Source of the DNA: an uncultured Steroidobacter sp.
Lineage (GTDB): Bacteria > Pseudomonadota > Gammaproteobacteria > Steroidobacterales > Steroidobacteraceae
NCBI GenBank assembly: GCA_937864115.1
Contig: CALMII010000024.1
Location: 62,001 to 126,000 of the forward strand
DNA: 64,000 nt
Direction: 5' to 3'
Positions 18,910-26,982 of this stretch are shown in pieces. Both the position numbers and the translations under genes were made by a program. Each line of letters opens with the position of its first letter. Position 1 is the stretch's first letter. Under the pieces are notes generated by a model that was not told the origin of the DNA, did not search any database, and saw nothing but the letters and a program-made list of their open reading frames with translations.

Positions 18910-20499
18910 ATGAACAGGATCTTTCGCTGGACAACACGGCTGACGGCAGCCGCGCTGGCCATCAGTTCCCTGACTGGACTGGCGACCACCGCCAGTGCAC
19001 AGGGCAAACCCAACATTCTGATCATCTTCGGCGACGATGTCGGTCAGACCAACATCAGCGCCTACAGTCACGGCGTGGTGGGCTACGAGACGCCCAACAT
19101 CGACCGCATTGCCCGGGAAGGCATGATGTTCACCGACTACTACGCGGAGAACAGCTGTACGGCGGGCCGTTCCACGTTCATCACCGGTCAATCTCCCAAG
19201 CGCACGGGCCTGAGCAAGGTGGGCCTGCCCGGCGCACCCGTAGGTCTGCAGGCACGCGACATCACGATTGCCGAGGCATTGAAGACCCAGGGCTATGCCA
19301 CGGGCCAGTTCGGCAAGAACCATCTGGGCGATCGCGACGAATACCTGCCGACGCGCCACGGCTTCGATGAGTTCTTCGGCAACCTCTATCACCTGAATGC
19401 GGAAGAAGAGCCCGAGCGCCCGTACTGGCCGAAGGATGCCAACGATCCCTTCCGCAAGAAATTCTCGCCGCGCGGAGTGCTGCACACCTTTGCGGACGGC
19501 AAGATCGAAGACACCGGCCCGCTCAACCGCAAGCGCATGGAAACGATCGACGACGAAACCACCGCCGCCGCCATCGAATACATGAAGAAGCAGAAAGCGG
19601 CCGGCAAGCCGTTCTTCACCTGGATGAACTTCACCCGCATGCACCTGTTCACTCACGTCCGGCCGGAATACCGCGACAAGAGCGGCCTGGTCGGCAACGA
19701 ATACGCCGACGGCATGTGGGAGATGGATCAGAACGTCGGCAAGCTGCTGCAGGCGGTCGACGAGATGGGCATCGCCGACAACACCATCGTCGTCTTCACC
19801 ACCGACAACGGACCGAACCAGTTCAGCTGGCCGGATGCGGCGACGACACCCTTCCGCAGCGAGAAGGACACCAACTGGGAAGGTGCCTTCCGCGTGCCGG
19901 CGATGGTGCGGTGGCCCGGCAAGATCAAGCCGGGATCGGTGACGCGGGAGATGTTCTCCGGCATGGACTGGTTCCCGACGCTGCTGGCCGCGGCGGGCGA
20001 TCCGAACATCAAGGACAAGCTGCTGAAAGGCACATCGATCGGTTCGAAGACCGGCAAGGTGCATCTGGACGGTTACAACCAGCTTGACCTGCTGACAGGC
20101 AAATCGCAGAAGGGCGCGCGCGACGAGTTCTTCTATTTCAATGACGATGCCGAGCTGGTGGCGATGCGCTTCGGCGAATGGAAGGCCGTGTTCTGCGAAC
20201 AGACCGTGCCTGGCGGCATGCGGGTCTGGGCCGAGCCCTTCACCTGTCTGCGCCTGCCCAAGCTGTTCAACCTGCGCATGGATCCGTACGAGCGTGCGGA
20301 CATCGTTTCGGATCAGTACTACGACTTCCAGACCAAGAACGTGTATCTGACGATCATGGCCCAGACGAAGGCCACGGCGTTCCTGGAGACGTTCAAGGAA
20401 TACCCGCCGAGCCAGTTGCCTGCCGAGTTCGGCATCAACGCCGTGCAGGAGAAGATCAACCGCGGGATCGAGGAACAGTTCAACAAGGCGAGGAAGTGA
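18910..20499 (+). CDS. Secreted arylsulfatase-like hydrolase, paralogue 2
   Basis: 529 residues with a signal peptide to about 31 (TASAQ). The metal-binding GDD is at 41-43. The formylglycine motif CTAGR has Cys 83. GKNHLGD, TTDNGPNQFSWPD and FRSEKDTNWEGAFRVP are conserved with paralogue 4, its closest relative in the window. GGAGG ends 9 bases before the ATG. It lies 133 bases downstream of the histidine kinase gene on the same strand and is a likely target of that two-component system. Convergent with sulfatase 3; the repeat at 20542 sits between them. Confidence 0.94.
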   Translation: MNRIFRWTTRLTAAALAISSLTGLATTASAQGKPNILIIFGDDVGQTNISAYSHGVVGYETPNIDRIAREGMMFTDYYAENSCTAGRSTFITGQSPKRTGLSKVGLPGAPVGLQARDITIAEALKTQGYATGQFGKNHLGDRDEYLPTRHGFDEFFGNLYHLNAEEEPERPYWPKDANDPFRKKFSPRGVLHTFADGKIEDTGPLNRKRMETIDDETTAAAIEYMKKQKAAGKPFFTWMNFTRMHLFTHVRPEYRDKSGLVGNEYADGMWEMDQNVGKLLQAVDEMGIADNTIVVFTTDNGPNQFSWPDAATTPFRSEKDTNWEGAFRVPAMVRWPGKIKPGSVTREMFSGMDWFPTLLAAAGDPNIKDKLLKGTSIGSKTGKVHLDGYNQLDLLTGKSQKGARDEFFYFNDDAELVAMRFGEWKAVFCEQTVPGGMRVWAEPFTCLRLPKLFNLRMDPYERADIVSDQYYDFQTKNVYLTIMAQTKATAFLETFKEYPPSQLPAEFGINAVQEKINRGIEEQFNKARK

Positions 20500-20541
20500 T
20501 GGTTGCGGGAGCGGTGCCGATCCGGCGCCGCTCCCTCTTTC

Positions 20542-20599
20542 TGTAGGTCAGGCTTCAGCCTGACTTCCGAAAAGAGGCCGGCTAAAGCCGGCCCCACAG
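20542..20599 (+). repeat. Twin-hairpin palindromic repeat, family B copy 2
   Basis: TGTAGGTCAGGCTTCAGCCTGAC plus GGCCGGCTAAAGCCGGCC, ending CCCACAG. It lies between the convergent stop codons of sulfatases 2 and 3, a typical REP position, where its stem-loops could also act as a bidirectional terminator or mRNA stabiliser. Confidence 0.88.
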
Positions 20600-20609
20600 T
20601 CAGAACAAG

Positions 20610-22154
20610 CTACTTGTTCGCCGGCTCCGACAGCTTCCGCATCACCTCATCCAGATTGAAGCTCGCCGGCTTCTGCCGGATCGGATAGTCCTTGAAGCTC
20701 TGCAGCCACTGGGCAACATACGTCTGGATGGGGACTTGAATGAAGACACGTCGGGTCTGCCAGTCCGCGTAGTAGATGCTCTCCGTAGCGCGCTCAAAGG
20801 GGTCTGCGCGCAGATTGAAGAGGTTGGGCACACGCAGATGATCGAACTGGGTCTGCCACACACCCATCGGACTGCGCGGCTGGGCTTCTCCATGCTGTTC
20901 TAGAAACGAAACCTTCCAGTTCTCGTAGCGGATGGCGACAAGATCGCCGTCGTCGGACCAGTAGAGGAATTCCTTGCGCGGCCATTCCTTCGTTTCGCCC
21001 TTGAGCGCCGGAATCAGGTTGTAGCCGTCCAGGTGAACTCTGAAGTTCTTCTTGCCTGCGGCGTAGCCCTTTGCAACCTTGGAGACCAGATCCGGTTCGC
21101 CCGCCGCGGCGGCAAACGTCGGAATGAAGTCCTCATGTGCGCAGATGTCGTTGATCACCGTGCCCGGCCGGATCAAGCCCGGCCAGCGGATCAGCGTCGG
21201 CACGCGGAAGCCGCCTTCCCAGTTGGTCGCCTTTTCGCCGCGGAACGGTGTCGTGCCGCCATCGGGCCAGGTGAAGACTTCGGCGCCGTTGTCGGTGGTG
21301 TACACGACGATGGTGTTGTCGGCGACGCCGAGATCGTCGAGCTTCTTCAATAGCTCTCCGACGATGCCATCGTGTTCGACCATGCCGTCGGGATAGATGC
21401 CGAGCCCCGTCTTGCCATCGCTCTCCGGCTTCAGGTGCGTGAACACATGCATGCGCGTGCTGTTGAAGTACGTGAACCACGGCTTGCCTGCCTTGGTGTT
21501 CTTCTCCATGAAGCTCATGGCGGCGGCAGCGAATTCCTCGTCCACCGTTTCCATGCGCTTCTTCGTCAGCGGGCCGGTGTCTTCGATCTTGCCGTCGGCG
21601 AATGAATGAATCACGCCGCGCGGGCCGAATTTCTTGCGGAAGTTCGGATCCTTCGGATAGTCGGGATTCTCCGGCTCTTCTTCGGCGTTCAGGTGATAGA
21701 GGTTGCCGAAGAACTCATCGAAGCCGTGATTCGTCGGCAGGAACTCGTCCTTGTCGCCGAGATGGTTCTTGCCGAACTGACCTGTGGCGTAGCCTAAGTT
21801 CTTCATGAACTCCGCGACGGAAGGGTCCTGCGCCCGCAGGCCAACATCCGCGCCGGGCAGGCCGACTTTGGTCAGGCCCGTGCGAATCGGTGACTGGCCG
21901 GTGACGAACGCCGCACGACCGGCCGTGCAGCTCTGCTGGCCATACCAGTCCGTGAACATCGCGCCTTCGCGGCCGATGCGATCGATGTTGGGCGTGCGGT
22001 AGCCCATGATGCCGTTGTTGTAGATGCTGGGATTAAACCAGCCGATGTCGTCACCCATGATGACGAGGATGTTCGGCTTCTTGTTCTGCGCCTGTGCCGT
22101 CGTGGCCAGGCAGGCCAGCAACGCCAGTGCGAACAGCCAGTGCAAGCGCTTCAT
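20610..22154 (-). CDS. Secreted arylsulfatase-like hydrolase, paralogue 3
   Basis: 514 residues with a signal peptide ending AQAQ (about 23). GDD at 34-36, CTAGR with Cys 76, GKNHLGD and TTDNGAEVFTWPD. It differs from the other three in the active-site surroundings (NGAEVF in place of NGP.) and has a diverged C-terminal third, so it may act on a different substrate. ATG 22154 is chosen over 22160 because AGGGAG sits 6 bases before it. It follows the barrel gene 22169 by 14 bases, so the two form an operon. Confidence 0.92.
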   Translation of the reverse strand: MKRLHWLFALALLACLATTAQAQNKKPNILVIMGDDIGWFNPSIYNNGIMGYRTPNIDRIGREGAMFTDWYGQQSCTAGRAAFVTGQSPIRTGLTKVGLPGADVGLRAQDPSVAEFMKNLGYATGQFGKNHLGDKDEFLPTNHGFDEFFGNLYHLNAEEEPENPDYPKDPNFRKKFGPRGVIHSFADGKIEDTGPLTKKRMETVDEEFAAAAMSFMEKNTKAGKPWFTYFNSTRMHVFTHLKPESDGKTGLGIYPDGMVEHDGIVGELLKKLDDLGVADNTIVVYTTDNGAEVFTWPDGGTTPFRGEKATNWEGGFRVPTLIRWPGLIRPGTVINDICAHEDFIPTFAAAAGEPDLVSKVAKGYAAGKKNFRVHLDGYNLIPALKGETKEWPRKEFLYWSDDGDLVAIRYENWKVSFLEQHGEAQPRSPMGVWQTQFDHLRVPNLFNLRADPFERATESIYYADWQTRRVFIQVPIQTYVAQWLQSFKDYPIRQKPASFNLDEVMRKLSEPANK

Positions 22155-22168
22155 GATCATCTCCCTGG

Positions 22169-22921
22169 TTAAAAAGTGAATCCCACCTTCATCGTCGGAC
22201 CGAACGAATCCACGTCATAGATGAACCGGTCGGCGCCGCTGCCGCGGTCGTAATCGATGCTGATGTAGCGATAGCCGATCGTGAACAGCGTGCGTGGCGA
22301 GTGCCGGTAGCCGATATCGCCCTGCGCCTGCCAGTAGAAATCCGAACCGACGCCCCAGCCGCCGATGTTGCCTCGCCCCTGCAGGAACCATTTGTCGCCG
22401 AGCGGAATCGTGGCGCGCACGACCATGGAGGGATCGATCCAGTCCTCGGTCAATCCGCCACGCAAGGTGGCGCCGCCCTGCGTGTCGATACGCAGCTCGG
22501 AGTCGAGGCGGTTGTAGGTTGCAGCGACGCCGAGTTCCATCCATGGCGAGAGGCGGGCGAGGGCGGACAGCTCCCAGCCCAGTTGTGTCGCTTCCGCCTT
22601 GCCGCCCGCGATCACCGTGCCGGCGGAGATTCCTGATTCGAGATCCATGTAGACGACGTCGGACGCGAAGGCCCAGCGTTCGTTGTGCGCTTCCGCATAC
22701 AGCATCGCGCCGATCTGCAGATTGCTGAAGATGTCATCGGGATCCTGGTCGACGTGTGCCGGCGGAAGCGTGGCCACCCCGACATCGCCTTTCATGTTCG
22801 GAAACATGAGATAGGGTTCGACGAGGTAGTGCCAGCCGCTGTCGGTGCTCTGGGCGTACGTGCTGGCAGTAGCCAAACCGGCCAGGACGATGATGCAGCC
22901 AAGTCCATGCTTCGCTTTCAT
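22169..22921 (-). CDS. Outer-membrane beta-barrel protein upstream of sulfatase 3
   Basis: 250 residues with a signal peptide to about 23 (STYAQ). Repeated amphipathic strands end in a C-terminal Phe (MKVGFTF), typical for Bam-dependent barrels. Segments such as WELSALARLSPWMELGVAATY and TIGYRYISIDYDRG suggest an 8-12-stranded barrel. No close named family is recognised. It is cotranscribed with sulfatase 3, so it could be a channel for that enzyme's substrate or product (inference). A palindromic repeat cluster lies immediately upstream. Confidence 0.78.
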   Translation of the reverse strand: MKAKHGLGCIIVLAGLATASTYAQSTDSGWHYLVEPYLMFPNMKGDVGVATLPPAHVDQDPDDIFSNLQIGAMLYAEAHNERWAFASDVVYMDLESGISAGTVIAGGKAEATQLGWELSALARLSPWMELGVAATYNRLDSELRIDTQGGATLRGGLTEDWIDPSMVVRATIPLGDKWFLQGRGNIGGWGVGSDFYWQAQGDIGYRHSPRTLFTIGYRYISIDYDRGSGADRFIYDVDSFGPTMKVGFTF

Positions 22922-22944
22922 GTCTCTTCACCCGATGGGGGAAA

Positions 22945-23013
22945 GGAAATGGGGACATTCCCCATTTCCGGGACGGAAATGGAAACGTGGAAACGGGGAA
23001 TGTCCCCATTTCC
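22945..23013. repeat. REP-like palindrome pair, family A copy 1
   Basis: 22945-22969 is a near-perfect palindrome of GGAAATGGGGACATTCC type. 22987-23013 carries a second one facing it (GGGGAATGTCCCCATTTCC). Other copies lie at 24475, 25248 and 26542. They cluster around the RAYT gene at 24583, its likely mobiliser. Confidence 0.88.
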
Positions 23014-23082
23014 CTGCACAGAATGGGTCGGCAACCGGCGGGCTGCCATCCGTACATCGGGAAACGGTCGCTGCTGGCCCTT

Positions 23083-23102
23083 GCCCGCGATGCGTATGGT
23101 CG
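23083..23102 (+). promoter_or_regulatory. Conserved leader segment, copy 1 (possible -10 region)
   Basis: GCCCGCGATGCGTATGGTCG is found here and again, base for base, at 25347-25366, each time shortly before a DUF1254-type gene. A shorter match (TGCGTATGGTCGG) precedes the MscS gene at about 39807. TATGGT could serve as a -10 hexamer. Confidence 0.35.
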
Positions 23103-23147
23103 TTTGCAGTCGCGGCGGGATACTGCGGTCACGTTGGAGGTTGACCG

Positions 23148-24503
23148 ATGAGTCGAACGCTTCATGCGATGGCTTGGGCGCTGCTGGCGACGGCGTGTTC
23201 CCGACAGGAACCGGCGCCACCGGTGAGCGGACCCGCGCCGCCCAACTCCTATACGGATCAGGACGTCAGCGACGCGTACATCTACCTGCTCAGCCGTCTG
23301 CTGGTGCTGCGTCAGCAGCAGCTCGATTTCAGGGAAGGCTTCAAGTGGAACGAGTTCGTGCACCGCAAACCGGGTGAGGTGAGCTGGCCGAACCCCAATC
23401 TCGACGTGGCCTACTCGGAGGCCTGGGTCGCGATCGATGACGCGAGCTGCACCATCGTGACCGTGCCGCAGGTCACCGGCCGGTACTACACCGTGCACTT
23501 CCTCAATGGCTGGGGAGAAACGGTCGCGAACATCAATGAGCGAACCCTGCCGCAGAAGCCGTATGGCGATTTCGCGATGTGTCTGCCGGGCGCGAAGGTG
23601 GAACTGCCCGCGAACGTTCATCGCATCGATCTGCCGGTCAAGTACACGCGAGTGCTCGCGCGCGTACAGCTCGGCTCGGACTGGGAGGGTGCGGTGGCCC
23701 TGCAGCATCAGTTCAGTCTCAAGCCGACGGGCGCACCGAGCGTGCCGACGATTCCGCAGACACCGATCTTCGAGATGGAATCGCTGCCCGGGATCGAAGC
23801 ATTCGATGCCGCTGTCGCTGCACTGGACAGCGAGGCCGACATCAATCCGGGCATGGAGACGCTGCAGGCGAACACGCGCGCCATCGCCGCGGCCATCAAG
23901 GATCCAGCCGAACACACGAGAATCGATGGCGTCATCCGCGACAAGGCGCTGGCGGATTTTCACAAGGCATTGCCCAATGTCGGCCATGGCACGGTGCGCG
24001 ACGGCTGGGTGCTGCCTGCAACGTCCGGCGCGTACGGCGCGGACTGGCTGACGCGCACACTGGTGAACTACGGCGGCATCTGGGCCAACGTGCCGCAGGA
24101 AGTCATCTACTACAAGGGACTGCAGGGCAACGATGGCGCACCGCTCAATGGCGATAACATCTATACCGTCACGTTCTCCAAGGGCCAGTTGCCGGCCAGC
24201 TACGCGACCTTCTTCTGGTCGGTGATCGCAGTCGATGCCGTGCACAAGCGCGTGCTGCCCAATCCGAAGAATCGCTTCCTGCTCAACAGGGAAACCAATC
24301 CGCAATACGGCAAGGATGGATCGCTGACGCTGTATTTCGCCGATCAGAAACCGAAGGACGCGCCGGACGGAAACTGGCTGCCGACACCGAAAGGGCAGGC
24401 CTACAACCTGACGTTCCGCTTCTATCGGCCGCAGGGCGCGGTCGCCGAACGCACCTACTTTCCGCCGCCGCTCAGAAATGGGGACATTCCTCATTTCCCC
24501 TGA
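23148..24503 (+). CDS. DUF1254/DUF1214 protein, paralogue B, possible lipoprotein, C-terminus replaced by a repeat
   Basis: 451 residues. The N-terminus has a short hydrophobic stretch with a possible lipobox (LLATAC). The DUF1254 half (DAYIYLLSRLLVLRQ, NPNLDVAYSEAWVAI, GRYYTVHFLNGWGETV) and the DUF1214 half (PASYATFFWSVIAVDAV, SLTLYFADQKPKDAPDGNWLP) are complete. The last residues (NGDIPHFP) and the stop codon are encoded by a family A repeat at 24475, so the native end was lost by repeat insertion or recombination, probably with little structural effect. Confidence 0.85.
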   Translation: MSRTLHAMAWALLATACSRQEPAPPVSGPAPPNSYTDQDVSDAYIYLLSRLLVLRQQQLDFREGFKWNEFVHRKPGEVSWPNPNLDVAYSEAWVAIDDASCTIVTVPQVTGRYYTVHFLNGWGETVANINERTLPQKPYGDFAMCLPGAKVELPANVHRIDLPVKYTRVLARVQLGSDWEGAVALQHQFSLKPTGAPSVPTIPQTPIFEMESLPGIEAFDAAVAALDSEADINPGMETLQANTRAIAAAIKDPAEHTRIDGVIRDKALADFHKALPNVGHGTVRDGWVLPATSGAYGADWLTRTLVNYGGIWANVPQEVIYYKGLQGNDGAPLNGDNIYTVTFSKGQLPASYATFFWSVIAVDAVHKRVLPNPKNRFLLNRETNPQYGKDGSLTLYFADQKPKDAPDGNWLPTPKGQAYNLTFRFYRPQGAVAERTYFPPPLRNGDIPHFP

Positions 24504-24533
24504 AGCGTGAGAAACGGGGAATGTCCCCATTTC
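24475..24533. repeat. REP-like palindrome pair, family A copy 2
   Basis: Two facing GAAATGGGGACATTCC / GGGGAATGTCCCCATTTC units. The first overlaps the end of the DUF1254 paralogue B gene. It lies 50 bases upstream of the RAYT gene. Confidence 0.88.
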
Positions 24534-24582
24534 TCGCAGATATTCGCGCCGCAGCCGCGGTTGATCCGTGCAGCCTGTCGCC

Positions 24583-25245
24583 ATGCCACGCACAGCACGA
24601 TCCATCATCGGCGGCCATTGCTATCACCTGATCAATCGTGGGAACAACAAGGGTCGGGTATTCCATGAAGCGTCTGATTACTCGGCGTTTCTGACACTGC
24701 TGCACGAAGTGCGAGAGCGCGTGCCAATCGCGATCTTCGCCGCATGCCTCATGCCGAACCACCTGCACTTCGTTGTCCAGCCCAAGGCAGATGACGACCT
24801 GGCGCGATGGACTCACTGGCTCTTCACGACGCATGTCCGACGACAACATCGCAAGTATGGAACCAGTGGTCGCATATGGCAGGGGAGGTTCAAGGCATTC
24901 GCGATTCAGGAGGACGCACACCTGCTGACGGTGTTGCGATATGTCGAGCGCAATGCGCTACGTGCGGATCTGGTTCGTCGTGCTGAGCATTGGCGATGGG
25001 GAAGCTTGTACTGGCGGATCAACGGCGAGGATCGGGTCGTACTGGATCCTCCACCGCTGCCGCTGCCGGGCAACTGGCCGGAGTATGTGAACCGGCCACA
25101 ATCGTCAGCGGAAACAGATGCCATCCATACGTGTATCAACCGCCAACGGCCCTACGGTGCGCGTGATTGGGTAGAGCGAAAAGCGCGCGAATTCGGTGCC
25201 GATCAATCGCTGGCCCCACTCGGTCGTCCGTCGAAGCGACGCTGA
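24583..25245 (+). CDS. REP-associated tyrosine transposase (RAYT, Y1_Tnp family)
   Basis: 220 residues from the ATG at 24583. The N-terminal signature GGHCYHLINRGNNK, the catalytic HxH pair in MPNHLHFVV (His 60 and His 62) and the catalytic Tyr 120 in LRYVERNALRADLV define the IS200-like single-strand transposase domain. A WRWGSLYWR segment follows, as in other RAYTs. Family A palindromes flank the gene on both sides (24475 and 25248), which is typical of RAYTs and their cognate REPs. It appears intact. Confidence 0.93.
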   Translation: MPRTARSIIGGHCYHLINRGNNKGRVFHEASDYSAFLTLLHEVRERVPIAIFAACLMPNHLHFVVQPKADDDLARWTHWLFTTHVRRQHRKYGTSGRIWQGRFKAFAIQEDAHLLTVLRYVERNALRADLVRRAEHWRWGSLYWRINGEDRVVLDPPPLPLPGNWPEYVNRPQSSAETDAIHTCINRQRPYGARDWVERKAREFGADQSLAPLGRPSKRR

Positions 25246-25247
25246 CC

Positions 25248-25337
25248 GGAAATGGGGACATTCCTCATTTCCTTCCAATCCGAACAGGGGTTACGACCGC
25301 CTGGAAATGGTTGGAAATGAGGAATGTCCCCATTTCC
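25248..25337. repeat. REP-like palindrome pair, family A copy 3
   Basis: A GGAAATGGGGACATTCCTC unit at 25248 and a TGAGGAATGTCCCCATTTCC unit ending at 25337, about 40 bases apart, facing each other. It starts 3 bases after the RAYT stop codon. Confidence 0.88.
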
Positions 25338-25346
25338 AGTTCCGTT

Positions 25347-25366
25347 GCCCGCGATGCGTATGGTCG
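25347..25366 (+). promoter_or_regulatory. Conserved leader segment, copy 2 (possible -10 region)
   Basis: Exact 20-base repeat of the segment at 23083-23102, followed by a similar stretch with ATACTGCG. It lies 61-80 bases before the ATG at 25427. Probably a duplicated promoter. Confidence 0.35.
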
Positions 25367-25426
25367 TCTGCCACCCGCGCGACATACTGCGAAACTCCCT
25401 ATCGGCAGAAATCCACGGGAACCCTC

Positions 25427-26458
25427 ATGCGCATCTCGACACAGATCTTCGCGTGCACGGTGGGCATGGCTGCAGTCGCCGCCTTCGCGGCGAACGACAC
25501 GGCGCAACGGGTCAACGTCGACAACTTCAAGCGCGCCGAGACGGACACGTACTTCGCGAAGTTCGTGAAAGATGCCGGTGGGCTGGCGAAGTTCAATCAT
25601 GCGCGCCAACCCGCGTCGGTCGATCATCAGACGGTGATTCGCATGAATCGCGACACGCTGTATTCCTCGGCCGTCGTCGATCTCGACGCCGGGCCTGCAA
25701 CCGTGACCCTGCCGGATGCCGGCAAGCGATTCATGGCGCTGCAGGTCATCGATGAAGATCACTACACCCCTACGGTCGTTTACGAGGCGGGCAAATACAC
25801 GTTCACGAAGCAGCAGATCGGCACGCGCTACGTGCTCTTCCTGGTGCGGACCTTCGCCGATCCGAACAGCGCCGGCGATCTCAAGGCCGTGCATGCGCTT
25901 CAGGATTCCCTGAAAGTGGAGCAGGGCGGAACGGGCACCTGGCAGGCTCCCGCGTGGGACCCGGCATCGCTGAAAAGAATCCGTGAATCGCTGCTGGCAC
26001 TCACCGAGGCAAACGGCGGCCTCGATTCCGCCCGCATGTTCGGCAGCAAGGACAAGGTCGATCCCGTGCAGCATCTGCTCGGCACCGCCGGGGGCTGGGG
26101 CGGCAACCCGCTTCGCGACGCCTACTACGACGGCGTCGTCCCCGAGAGGAACGATGGCAAGACCGTGTATCGCCTGACTGTCAAGGACGTGCCGGTCGAC
26201 GGCTTCTGGTCGGTCAGCGTCTACAACAAGAGCGGCTTCTTCGAGAAGAACGATCTCGGCGTGTATTCGCTCAACAACGTCACTGCGAAGCGCGGCGCCG
26301 ACGGCGCCATCACGATCCAGTTCGGCGGCTGCGATGCGAAGACAGTCAACTGCATTCCAACCTCTCCCGGCTGGAGCTACGTCGCACGCATGTATCGTCC
26401 TCGCGAGGCCATCCTCGATGGCACGTGGAAATTCCCGAAGGCGCAGCCGGTGTCGTAG
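25427..26458 (+). CDS. DUF1254/DUF1214-type secreted protein, paralogue C (short form)
   Basis: 343 residues with a signal peptide to about 22 (AAFAAND). Family features are VIRMNRDTLYSSAVVDLDAG, GKRFMALQVIDEDHY and, near the C-terminus, VPVDGFWSVSVYNKSGFF and GWSYVARMYRPREAILDGTW. It is about 150 residues shorter than paralogues A, E and G and represents another subfamily. The ATG at 25427 has GGGAA about 8 bases upstream. Adjacent to the RAYT gene and its repeats. Confidence 0.85.
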   Translation: MRISTQIFACTVGMAAVAAFAANDTAQRVNVDNFKRAETDTYFAKFVKDAGGLAKFNHARQPASVDHQTVIRMNRDTLYSSAVVDLDAGPATVTLPDAGKRFMALQVIDEDHYTPTVVYEAGKYTFTKQQIGTRYVLFLVRTFADPNSAGDLKAVHALQDSLKVEQGGTGTWQAPAWDPASLKRIRESLLALTEANGGLDSARMFGSKDKVDPVQHLLGTAGGWGGNPLRDAYYDGVVPERNDGKTVYRLTVKDVPVDGFWSVSVYNKSGFFEKNDLGVYSLNNVTAKRGADGAITIQFGGCDAKTVNCIPTSPGWSYVARMYRPREAILDGTWKFPKAQPVS

Positions 26459-26468
26459 GGCGACATCG

Positions 26469-26541
26469 TCAGCCGATCGGGAACTGCAGATTCAATCCGA
26501 AGAAGATCTGCAGCTCAGGCACGCCGCCGTCGTGCGGAACT
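26469..26541 (-). pseudogene. 3' remnant of a porin-like gene (copy 2)
   Basis: Read on the minus strand this encodes HDGGVPELQIFFGLNLQFPIG and a stop, nearly identical to the end of the intact porin-like gene at 30159-30950. The rest of the gene is missing. Family A repeats border it at 26542, which suggests deletion by recombination at repeats. Confidence 0.8.
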
Positions 26542-26595
26542 GGAAATGAGGAATGTCCCCATTTGGTGTTTGGAAATGAGGAATGTCCCCATTTG
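26542..26595. repeat. Tandem REP-like units, family A copy 4
   Basis: Two direct copies of TGGAAATGAGGAATGTCCCC plus ATTTG, one after the other. Unlike the other sites these are tandem, not facing. They replace the 3' part of the DUF1254 gene at 26596-26968. Confidence 0.88.
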
Positions 26596-26968
26596 CATTC
26601 CACGCCGTGATCAGCGTGCCGTAAACAGCCTGGTCGCCGGCAGCGGGAATATCGACCACCACCGGTCCGTTCTTCAGATCCAGGAAGAACATGACGTAGC
26701 TCGTGGAGTGGTTCGGTGTCGTCGTCTGGTTCATCCAGGTGTTCGGATTCGACCAGAAGATGAAATCGTTGTACTTCGCACCGGCGCGGAAATACGCCTG
26801 GCGCATGTAGTCCACATTCACCAATGGCATTCCCCAGATCGCCGCCTCGACGGCGCGTCGTTCCACCGCGCGTGATGTCAGCTGTTCGGGGGAATACGCC
26901 TGCGCGAATGCGAGCGCACCGGACAGGACTGCTACGGACAGAAAGAGCACACGAAAATACTTCTTCAT
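26596..26968 (-). pseudogene. Truncated DUF1254 gene, paralogue D
   Basis: ATG at 26968 with GGAGG 7 bases upstream and a signal peptide (GALAFAQ). About 124 native codons remain: AAIWGMPLVNVDYMRQAYF and PNTWMNQTTTPNHSTSYVMFF belong to a third DUF1254 subfamily. The frame then enters the family A repeats (NGDIPHFQ twice) and stops at 26492. The remaining DUF1254 part and all of DUF1214 are missing. It starts 15 bases after paralogue E and was probably once part of that operon. Confidence 0.85.
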
Positions 26969-26982
26969 GATGAGTCCTCCGC

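Noticed and set aside
22945..26595. Possible CRISPR array from the repeated GGAAATG units
   Set aside because: The units are palindromic, unevenly spaced, partly inverted and without spacers of equal length; they fit REP elements and the RAYT gene.
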